A stretch of 30,432 nucleotides of DNA from Clostridium grantii DSM 8605 (GTDB lineage: Bacteria; Bacillota; Clostridia; Clostridiales; Clostridiaceae): assembly GCF_900129965.1 (NCBI RefSeq), contig NZ_FQXM01000035.1:1-30432 (forward strand). Direction: 5' to 3'. The translations under genes and the position numbers were made by a program. Position 1 is the stretch's first letter, and each line of letters begins with the position of its first letter. A model generated the notes under the pieces. That model was not told where the DNA came from and did no database searches. It saw only the letters and a list, made by a program, of their open reading frames with translations. This document shows, one piece after another, positions 23,935-30,432 of this stretch.

Positions 23935-26220
23935 ATGAAACAAAATAGAAAATCTTTGTTTGGTAAATGGTTTTTAACTTATCTAGTTTTTATAGTTATA
24001 TCAATAGCATTTATTTTGCAGATTTATTCTGTTTATAGTAGCAATATGAAAAAATCTCTTGATAAGTTAAATAAATCTTATTTATCTCAAGTTAAAAGAT
24101 CCTTGGATGAACAATTAAAGAATTTAGATATAACAGCTTATACAATAGGATTAAATAAAAATATTTATACTATCTTAAATTATAATCCTCAAAGAGAACG
24201 TGAAGATTTTCCACAAATAACATATAACATTATAGAGAATATGATATTGTATAACAATACTAACACTTTCACAAAAGAGATTTATCTTTATGCCATTGAA
24301 GGAAATCTTATTTTATCTAATAGTGCATTGTATAAAGAGGACATGCTAGATGTATTTGCTCAATCCGTATTTAATATAAATTCTGATAAATTTAAAGAAT
24401 TAATGGGGGAAAAATATAAAAGAGAAATAATTCCGTTGAATGTATTAACGGGAATGGCGGAACATAAGAATAGACTGGTATATTTAAAAAGCATTCCTTT
24501 TAGTGCTAATAAGCAATTGGGAACAGTCATAATGGAATTAGATTATAAAAAGTTTTATGAGCAATTCGAGAAAGATGTTTTTTTGGATGAAGGATCATTT
24601 TTTATTGTTGATAGTAGAAATGTCTTGATATATTCAAAAGGAATTGATGGATTGCCAGTACAAATGAAATATGACGATATTAAGGAAGATGAAATTGAGC
24701 AGATAAAAATTAATGGGGAAAAAATGGTTGTTTATGCCACTAAATCACAAGCGTTTGACTGGAAATATGTAAGGATTATTAATGAAAGTGAATATTATAA
24801 AGAATCAAATAAAATTAAAGATGTTTTTATTATTATGATTTTAATATTTGCTTTAGTAAGTATGTTTCTTGCTTACATTATTACGGTAAAACTACATAAA
24901 CCCATAAAAGTGTTAGTTAAAAAGCTAAAGTCTCCTGAAAATGATAATATAGGAAATGAATACGACTTTATTGAAAAAACAATACAAAAAAATAAAGAGT
25001 TCCAAGAAAAGATGGAAAAACAATTAAGCAAGCAAGAAAATGTACTTAAAAATCTTACTTTGACAAAATGGTTAAGAGGAAATTATGAAACAGAAGAGAT
25101 TATTTATGATTTATTAAGTGAATATAAAGTGAATTTTTATGGTGAGAGTCATCAAGTTATTATTATTAAAATTAATGGATTTGTTGATATTGAAGAAGAA
25201 AATCCAAAAAAAATGGATATTGAATTGGCTAGGGATATTATTGTTAATGTGTTTAAAGATAGCACTAAAGAATATTTTAGTATAAATATAGTAAAAATTG
25301 ATAAATTGATAGCATGTATATGTCATTTTACAAAAGAAGAAAAGAAAACACAAATATACTTAATGGAGGTACTAAGTAAAAGTTGGAATTCCATTCATGA
25401 CAAATATGGTATAGATTTGACTATGAGTTTAAGTAATGTACATAATAATTTGATGGGGGTGTCACAAGGATATAACGAAGCATTGGAAGCGCTCACATAT
25501 AATCACTTGTTGGGAAATGTTGCTTTTATAGAGTATAAAGATATTTTAAAATCCAAGAAAAATTATTGCTATAGTATTGAAAATGAATATAAATTAACCA
25601 ATCTAGTAAAACTAGGAAAATCTGATGAAGCAATTATATTAGTTCAGGGTGTAATTAAAGAACATACAAATGAAAATTTTATTGCAGTAGAATATATTAA
25701 ATGTCTTATGTTTGATTTGATGGGTTCAGTTTTAAAAGCAGTTACAAGTGAAAAAGCTGTAAAGCATATGGAAAGCATTCTTCCTATTAAAAGATTGATG
25801 AAAGCTGAAGATATTGAAGCTATGGAGACGGTTATAATTAATGTGATAAAACAAATATGTGAGTTTTTATCACAGGAGAATGAAGAAAAGAACAATGAAA
25901 ATATTAGCAATAAAATCAAAGAGTATATTGAAAAAAATTATGGTAACATGGATCTTAATGTTTCTTTAATTGCAGATGTTTATGAAATGTCTCCTTCTTA
26001 TATATCTAAGCTATATAAGGAGGAAGTAGGAGATTCAATTCTAAATTATGTAAATAAAGTGAGGATGGAAGCTTCTAAAAAATTATTGGTGAGAACAAGT
26101 GATAATATTAATGTCATTTCTGAAAAAGTTGGATATTCTCATAGCAATGTGTTTATACGTATGTTTAAAAAGTATTATGGATTAACTCCAGGACAGTACA
26201 GGCAATTGAAGGATAATTAA
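23935..26220 (+). CDS. Membrane-anchored AraC-family regulator, cassette C (761 aa)
   Basis: Paralogue of the regulator at 4842, with the same layout: membrane helix 1 (about residues 10-32), extracellular sensing region, membrane helix 2 (about 296-318), a linker rich in charged residues, a central domain with the DLTMSLSNVHNNLMGVSQGYNEALE stretch found in similar form in the other protein, and two helix-turn-helix motifs at the end (about 660-761, ending MFKKYYGLTPGQYR). The most divergent part is the extracellular region, which suggests a different ligand. ATG 23935 is preceded by AGGGGTG. It has a good promoter and a strong terminator, thus a single-gene unit upstream of transporter operon C, which it presumably controls. 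Confidence 0.88.
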   Translation: MKQNRKSLFGKWFLTYLVFIVISIAFILQIYSVYSSNMKKSLDKLNKSYLSQVKRSLDEQLKNLDITAYTIGLNKNIYTILNYNPQREREDFPQITYNIIENMILYNNTNTFTKEIYLYAIEGNLILSNSALYKEDMLDVFAQSVFNINSDKFKELMGEKYKREIIPLNVLTGMAEHKNRLVYLKSIPFSANKQLGTVIMELDYKKFYEQFEKDVFLDEGSFFIVDSRNVLIYSKGIDGLPVQMKYDDIKEDEIEQIKINGEKMVVYATKSQAFDWKYVRIINESEYYKESNKIKDVFIIMILIFALVSMFLAYIITVKLHKPIKVLVKKLKSPENDNIGNEYDFIEKTIQKNKEFQEKMEKQLSKQENVLKNLTLTKWLRGNYETEEIIYDLLSEYKVNFYGESHQVIIIKINGFVDIEEENPKKMDIELARDIIVNVFKDSTKEYFSINIVKIDKLIACICHFTKEEKKTQIYLMEVLSKSWNSIHDKYGIDLTMSLSNVHNNLMGVSQGYNEALEALTYNHLLGNVAFIEYKDILKSKKNYCYSIENEYKLTNLVKLGKSDEAIILVQGVIKEHTNENFIAVEYIKCLMFDLMGSVLKAVTSEKAVKHMESILPIKRLMKAEDIEAMETVIINVIKQICEFLSQENEEKNNENISNKIKEYIEKNYGNMDLNVSLIADVYEMSPSYISKLYKEEVGDSILNYVNKVRMEASKKLLVRTSDNINVISEKVGYSHSNVFIRMFKKYYGLTPGQYRQLKDN

Positions 26221-26276
26221 AATAATATGGTAATTTAAAGTTGATAACAAATCAATTTTAAATTACCATTATTTTT
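26221..26276 (+). terminator. Terminator after the cassette C regulator
   Basis: A long stem: AATAA, a two-base bulge, then TGGTAATTTAAAGTTGAT on the left (26221-26245) pairs with ATCAATTTTAAATTACCATT (26251-26270) and following bases. One mismatch lies inside, and the sequence ends with six T (26272-26277). Confidence 0.85.
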
Positions 26277-26362
26277 TGAAACAATTCTATTTTTTTGTAC
26301 AATAATAGAAATTCAAGAAATTGTCCATGATTTCATAAAAGAAGTATGGCTTGGTTAGAGTT

Positions 26363-26390
26363 TTGTTCATCGTTTTCATAATTGTATATT
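26363..26390 (+). promoter_or_regulatory. Possible promoter of transporter operon C
   Basis: TTGTTC (26363-26368), 16-nt spacer, TATATT (26385-26390), about 88 bp before the ATG at 26478. Downstream lies an AGGAT...ATCCT dyad (about 26404-26425) that might be a regulator site. Both elements are weak, and no counterpart of the 61-bp repeats of operon A is present. Confidence 0.35.
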
Positions 26391-26477
26391 TACAACAGGT
26401 GAAGGATTCGTATATGATTATCCTGTGACCGGCACAAAATAAAAATAGTATTTCAAAAAAATACAGGGGGTTTTGTA

Positions 26478-28085
26478 ATGAATAAGAAAATAATATCATG
26501 TTCATTAGCAATTTTATTATTACTTAGTGTAACAGCATGTGGAACAAAAAATGAGAGTAAAAATAATGAAGAAAGTATTGACACAACTGAAACAACAACT
26601 ACAACATACCCAATTCAAGATGCGCCAGAACTAACATATAGAATGATTGGGCCAGATTCAACAGCAACGGATAAGGATTTAGGAACTACACCATATGGTG
26701 AAACTGTTAAAAAATTATCAGGGGCTAATTACAAATATATTCATCCAGTAAAAGGACAAGAAAAAGAACAGATGAACTTAATGGTTGCATCAGGAGAGTT
26801 TCCAGATATCGTAGAGTACAATTTCTTGACTGATTATTTGGGAGGACCTGAGAAAGCTATTAGTGATGGTGTTATTGTAGATTTAACAGAATTGATACCA
26901 AAATACGCACCAAATTTAATGAAGTATCTAGAAGCAAATCCTGAAGTGATGAAAATGGTAAAAACAGATACAGGCAAGATATATAATTTTCCGTTAATTA
27001 GAGGCGATGAACAACTATTGACTTTTTTCGGACCTATTGTTAATAAAGCTATGCTAGATAAGTATAATCTTCAGGAACCTGAAACTATGGATGAGTGGTA
27101 CACTATGTTAAAAACTTTCAAAGAAAACGGTGTCAAATCTCCATTATCCTTTGATCCTAAGCAGCTTACTACTGATAAAGGAAGTCTTTTTATTGGAGCT
27201 TATGGTATAGCAAAAGATTTTTACCTAGATGAGAATAAAGAAATCAAGTTTGGATCTATTCAACCAGAATATAAAGAGTTTTTAGCAGAATTTAAAAAAT
27301 GGTATGAAGAAGGATTGATTGATGCAGATATAGCTTCATTAGATGGAACTCAAATTACAGCTAAAATGTTGTCTGAACAATCAGGAGCTTCTATGGGTCC
27401 TAGAGGAGGTACTTTAGGTGGATGGAGAGATTCTACACAAGGGGATGAAAATTTTAATTTCATTGGAGTGAAGTATCCAACATTAGTCAAAGGTGAAAAA
27501 CCTAAATTTGCTCAAAAAACTTTTGCAGTTCAAGGAAATGGAGCTTGTATTACAACTTCTTGTAAAGATGTTATAACAGCAATTCGTTTACTTGATTGGA
27601 ATTACTCAGAAGAAGGAACCATGGTGAATAACTTTGGTGTAGAGGGTGAATCTTATAATATGGTGGATGGATATCCTGTATTAACAGACCTTATTTTAAA
27701 GAATCCTAATGGTTTATCAGCTTTTGCAGCTTCTACATTATATTTGCGTGGAACCTATTATGGTCCATTTATTATGGATCAACGTTTATATGAACAATAT
27801 GGGGCAACTTACAAGGAACAAAAAGAGGCTAATGAAAAATGGACTTACTCAGATGTTGCAAAGTATCAATTGCCACAAGTAACTCCTTTGGCTGAAGAAA
27901 GTGAAGAATTATCTTCTATTATGTCTGAGATTAATACATATAGAGATGAAATGTTTTATAAATTTATATTTGGGGCAGAAAGTTTAGATAATTATGATAA
28001 ATATGTAGAAAACATTAAAAATATGAATATAGATCGTGCTACTGAAATATATACATCAGCATTAGAAAGATATAATAAGAGATAG
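26478..28085 (+). CDS. ABC sugar transporter, lipoprotein solute-binding protein C (535 aa)
   Basis: Lipoprotein signal peptide (KKIISCSLAILLLLSVTAC, Cys21 lipidated) and a Thr/Glu/Asn-rich linker. The mature protein is the paralogue of the binding protein at 7472: LGGPEKAISDG, YAPNLMKYLE, DEWYTMLKTFKENGVKSPL, FGVEGESYNMVDGYP and a final FYKFIFG all have direct counterparts. ATG 26478 is preceded by CAGGGGG. It supplies the two permeases downstream. Since the substrate-contacting segments (for example MNLMVASGEFPD against SLMVASGDLPD) are similar, sugars A and C may be related, but not necessarily the same. Confidence 0.9.
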   Translation: MNKKIISCSLAILLLLSVTACGTKNESKNNEESIDTTETTTTTYPIQDAPELTYRMIGPDSTATDKDLGTTPYGETVKKLSGANYKYIHPVKGQEKEQMNLMVASGEFPDIVEYNFLTDYLGGPEKAISDGVIVDLTELIPKYAPNLMKYLEANPEVMKMVKTDTGKIYNFPLIRGDEQLLTFFGPIVNKAMLDKYNLQEPETMDEWYTMLKTFKENGVKSPLSFDPKQLTTDKGSLFIGAYGIAKDFYLDENKEIKFGSIQPEYKEFLAEFKKWYEEGLIDADIASLDGTQITAKMLSEQSGASMGPRGGTLGGWRDSTQGDENFNFIGVKYPTLVKGEKPKFAQKTFAVQGNGACITTSCKDVITAIRLLDWNYSEEGTMVNNFGVEGESYNMVDGYPVLTDLILKNPNGLSAFAASTLYLRGTYYGPFIMDQRLYEQYGATYKEQKEANEKWTYSDVAKYQLPQVTPLAEESEELSSIMSEINTYRDEMFYKFIFGAESLDNYDKYVENIKNMNIDRATEIYTSALERYNKR

Positions 28086-28094
28086 TTATTTGTT

Positions 28095-28124
28095 GGTACT
28101 TAGCGTATTTAAGCGCTAAGTACC
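28095..28124 (+). promoter_or_regulatory. Intercistronic stem-loop between binding protein C and permease
   Basis: A perfect 11-bp stem, GGTACTTAGCG (28095-28105) with CGCTAAGTACC (28114-28124), loop of 8 nt. No U-run. It is richer in G/C than the surroundings, hence stable. Position matches the stem-loops at 9100 and 15751. Confidence 0.65.
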
Positions 28125-28144
28125 GTTTAAAGAAAGGAGTAATT

Positions 28145-29059
28145 ATGCAGGAATTTTGTAAGAAAATAAAATCTGATTTTAAAAATAATAAAAGTTTATA
28201 TTTAATGATATTACCTGTAATTGTTTTTTTCGTTGTTTTTATGTATGTTCCTATGTATGGAGCAATTATTGCTTTCAAAGACTATTCGCCAATTAAAGGA
28301 ATAGGTGGAAGTCATTGGGTAGGGATGAAACATTTTGCACGTTTTTTTAGTAGCGTATATTTTTGGAGGGTTTTAAAAAATACATTTCTATTAAGTTTAT
28401 ATTCTCTTATATGGGGATTTCCAGCCCCAATTATTTTGGCATTGCTATTAAATGAAGTTAAAGGTAAACTGTTTAAAAAAACGGTTCAAACAATTACTTA
28501 TTTGCCACATTTTGTTTCTTTGGTTGTTATTGCAGGTTTAATTAAGAACTTTTCTGGAAGTGATGGGTTAATTAATGATATTATAAGTAGTTTAGGTGGA
28601 CAAAGAATGCCTTTGTTAGATCAAATAAACTATTTTAGAACAATATTTATTAGTTCAGATATATGGCAGCAAATTGGGTGGAATTCCATAATATATTTAG
28701 CAGCACTTTCAGGTGTGGATGAACAGCTCTATGAAGCGGCTAGAATTGACGGAGCTAATAGATGGAAACAGACCATTAATGTAACATTGCCGGCTATAAG
28801 TTCTACCATTGTTATATTATTAATTTTGAGATTAGGTAATTTATTAACAATTGGATTTGAAAAAATAATTTTGTTGTACAATCCTGGTATATATGAAGTG
28901 GCAGATGTTATATCAACTTATGTTTATAGAACAGGGCTGCTTGAACTGAACTGGAGTTATAGTACTGCAATTGGTTTGTTTAATTCTTTATTGAACTTTA
29001 TATTACTTATTATGGCCAATAGAATCAGTAAGCGCTTTAGCGAAACAAGTTTATGGTAA
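28145..29059 (+). CDS. ABC sugar transporter permease C1, LplB type (304 aa)
   Basis: Paralogue of the permease at 9166, of nearly the same length. Membrane helix after NNKSLYLMILPV, the segment PMYGAIIAFKDYSPIKG, and an EAA loop EAARIDGANRWKQTINVTLP. It ends SKRFSETSLW, comparable to SKKYAGSGLW of the other copy. ATG 28145 follows AAAGGAG. The next permease starts 10 nt after the stop, with the ribosome site in the gap. The dock for the ATPase is intact, while no ATPase gene is near. Confidence 0.92.
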   Translation: MQEFCKKIKSDFKNNKSLYLMILPVIVFFVVFMYVPMYGAIIAFKDYSPIKGIGGSHWVGMKHFARFFSSVYFWRVLKNTFLLSLYSLIWGFPAPIILALLLNEVKGKLFKKTVQTITYLPHFVSLVVIAGLIKNFSGSDGLINDIISSLGGQRMPLLDQINYFRTIFISSDIWQQIGWNSIIYLAALSGVDEQLYEAARIDGANRWKQTINVTLPAISSTIVILLILRLGNLLTIGFEKIILLYNPGIYEVADVISTYVYRTGLLELNWSYSTAIGLFNSLLNFILLIMANRISKRFSETSLW

Positions 29060-29069
29060 GGAGAATATT

Positions 29070-29963
29070 ATGTCAAATAAAATGAAGATATCAACTAGTT
29101 ATAAGGTATTTACAACAATTAATTATATAGTGTTGGGTATGATATCATTGGTAGCATTATATCCTTTACTTTATGTAGCATTTGCATCTTTTAGTGACGG
29201 AAGCGAATTGATGAAACAAAGTGGATTACTGCTTAAGCCAGTAGGAAATTTTAACTTAGAAGCATATAAAGCAGTTTTTAAAAATGGAAATATATTTAGA
29301 GGGTATAAAAACACTATTCTATTATTAGTCTTTGGAATTCCATATCAGGTGGTTATGACATCGCTTGCAGCTTATGTATTATCAAGAAAAAATGTTTTGT
29401 GGAAAAATGTTATTATGTTTTTCATTATTTTCACTATGTTTTTTCAAGGTGGAATGATCCCTTTTTACCTTGTAATTAAAAATTTACATTTAAGAGATAG
29501 TCTATTAGCATTAATACTACCTTTTTCAATAAATGTATATAATATGATTATAATGAGAACATCCTTTGCAGCTATACCGGATTCTCTTGAGGAATCGGCT
29601 AAATTAGATGGAGCAAGCCATTGGACAATTCTTTTTAGAATTGTAATACCTTTAAGCAAACCTGTAATTGCAGTAATGTTTTTATATTATGGTGTAGCTA
29701 CATGGAATGGGTGGTTTTGGCCCTCTTTATTTCTTTCAGATAGAGCTAAATTTCCACTTCAGATTATCTTAAGGGAAATATTATTAAGTAGTGATCCTGG
29801 TGCAGCTGGAATATCATCATCAAATGCGGTGGATGCAGTTGGTATAGCTGAAACTGTTAAATATGCAACAATAGTAGTTTCAACACTTCCAATACTATTT
29901 GTGTATCCTTTCATACAAAAATATTTTGCAAAGGGTGTTATGATAGGAGCTGTAAAAGGATAA
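29070..29963 (+). CDS. ABC sugar transporter permease C2, YtcP/MalG type (297 aa)
   Basis: Counterpart of the permease at 10095, with the same length of 297 residues. EAA loop LEESAKLDGASHWTILFRIV, then WNGWFWPSLFLSDRAKFPLQ, matching WNSWFWPSLLIRDKALYPLQ of the other copy; tail KGVMIGAVKG. ATG 29070 follows AAGGAGAA. It ends operon C; a hairpin at 30067-30103 is the nearest downstream structure. Confidence 0.92.
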   Translation: MSNKMKISTSYKVFTTINYIVLGMISLVALYPLLYVAFASFSDGSELMKQSGLLLKPVGNFNLEAYKAVFKNGNIFRGYKNTILLLVFGIPYQVVMTSLAAYVLSRKNVLWKNVIMFFIIFTMFFQGGMIPFYLVIKNLHLRDSLLALILPFSINVYNMIIMRTSFAAIPDSLEESAKLDGASHWTILFRIVIPLSKPVIAVMFLYYGVATWNGWFWPSLFLSDRAKFPLQIILREILLSSDPGAAGISSSNAVDAVGIAETVKYATIVVSTLPILFVYPFIQKYFAKGVMIGAVKG

Positions 29964-30066
29964 AAATAGTTTTACACTACTTACTTTTGTTCCAAAAAAT
30001 TTTGAATGATTACATTCAGAACCTAATAATTTAAAAAAAGTAGTATTAGAGGAAAATAATTTACAA

Positions 30067-30103
30067 AAATGGTATTTTAAGTAATAAACTTAAAATACCA
30101 TTT
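30067..30103. terminator. Perfect 16-bp hairpin downstream of operon C
   Basis: AAATGGTATTTTAAGT (30067-30082) pairs fully with 30088-30103 around loop AATAA. Its tail is TTT followed by AACTAAA, so it is a weak terminator on the plus strand; on the minus strand the tail is TTTTTGTAA, which is better. It could end transcripts from both sides. Confidence 0.55.
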
Positions 30104-30109
30104 AACTAA

Positions 30110-30188
30110 AAGGGCGGAATTCTTCTATCTTCTATAAATGGGAGATGGATAGCCCTTATTATTTTTGGTTCGATACCAAAAATAATAA
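30110..30188. other. Compound stem-loop region between operon C and a minus-strand AraC gene
   Basis: AAGGGC (30110-30115) pairs with GCCCTT (30152-30157) across a 36-nt interior that itself can fold weakly. It is followed, with two bases shared, by a perfect 14-bp stem: TTATTATTTTTGGT (30156-30169) with 30175-30188, loop TCGAT. The overlap means that the two stems compete at their border. No coding frame is supported in 29964-30271. Confidence 0.45.
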
Positions 30189-30271
30189 ATTCTTGATGAA
30201 TAAGTAAGTGTGGAGTATATATAAATGTAAGTAACAGACTTCTAAAAAACAATTATGGAAATAAATAGAGT

Positions 30272-30432
30272 CTATAGATACATAGAGTTATTGATTTTTC
30301 TGAATTTTGCAGGTGTAACTTGGAAATTTTTTTTGAATAAGTGATAGAAATGGCTTAAATTTTCAAAACCACTTTCCATTGAAATATCTAATATACTCAT
30401 ATTAGTATTAGTTAGTAAATTTTTTGCATATG
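30272..30432 (-). CDS. AraC-family regulator, C-terminal fragment
   Basis: Minus-strand frame open from the window edge to a stop at 30274-30272, giving 52 residues. It reads YAKNLLTNTNMSILDISMES, then GFENLSHFYHLFKKNFQ and VTPAKFRK, which is the second helix-turn-helix and signature of AraC-family proteins. The remainder of the gene lies beyond the window. It converges on transporter operon C. The type of N-terminal domain is unknown. Confidence 0.88.
   Translation of the reverse strand, partial: YAKNLLTNTNMSILDISMESGFENLSHFYHLFKKNFQVTPAKFRKINNSMYL

Noticed and set aside
26404..26425. AGGAT...ATCCT dyad as the operon C counterpart of the 7350 repeats
   Set aside because: Its sequence and layout (inverted, short arms) do not resemble the direct repeats of operon A, so no shared operator can be claimed.
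1..30432. CRISPR arrays, tRNA, rRNA, complete insertion sequences, phage genes or toxin-antitoxin pairs
   Set aside because: I looked for regularly spaced repeats, cloverleaf-type RNA sequence and transposase or integrase motifs and saw none.

Overview
The window looks like a chromosomal segment of a low-GC, Gram-positive anaerobe of the class Clostridia. The sequence is strongly AT-rich, ribosome binding sites are GGAGG-like, the binding proteins are lipoproteins with lipoboxes, and the ABC transporters (LplA/LplB/YtcP type) and YesM/YesN-type regulators belong to families abundant in Firmicutes. A lachnospiral lineage is a reasonable guess, but the sequence alone cannot fix the genus.

The whole window is a plant-glycan utilisation region. 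From left to right it holds: the 3' end of a family 3 glycoside hydrolase (1-390); a scarred spacer with a duplicated promoter, a gene fragment and a 97-bp hairpin MITE (391-986); a GH78 alpha-L-rhamnosidase (987-3152); a decayed beta-propeller (TolB/WD40-like) gene with a frameshift and two nonsense codons (3227-4493). Next comes cassette A (4842-10988): membrane-anchored AraC regulator, lipoprotein solute-binding protein, two permeases. A second scarred spacer with a GH78 remnant (10989-11284) leads to a full-length GH78 rhamnosidase (11285-13903). Transporter B follows (14215-17663), then a YesM/YesN two-component pair (17905-21272), two convergent AraC-type regulators (21359-23262) and a sugar isomerase/epimerase pseudogene (23503-23823). 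Cassette C (23935-29963) repeats the layout of cassette A. The window ends with a hairpin-rich spacer and the 3' end of another AraC gene on the minus strand.

Likely working model: cleavage of rhamnose-containing or beta-linked plant oligosaccharides is coupled to three parallel importers, each next to its own regulator (A and C: one-component membrane AraC; B: histidine kinase and AraC-type response regulator). No ABC ATPase gene lies in the window, so a shared MsmX-like ATPase encoded elsewhere is presumed. In all three transporter operons a strong stem-loop sits between the binding-protein gene and the first permease gene.

The most notable items are: a MITE-like element with TA target duplication and a second end-to-end TIR pair 13 kb away; mosaic spacers in which promoter, rhamnosidase and propeller-gene pieces are copied; the A/C cassette duplication with diverged promoter regions; and a pair of direct repeats 61 bp apart upstream of the cassette A binding protein. 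I found no clear new defence, toxin or CRISPR-like system; this is a dense carbohydrate locus with active gene loss and rearrangement.
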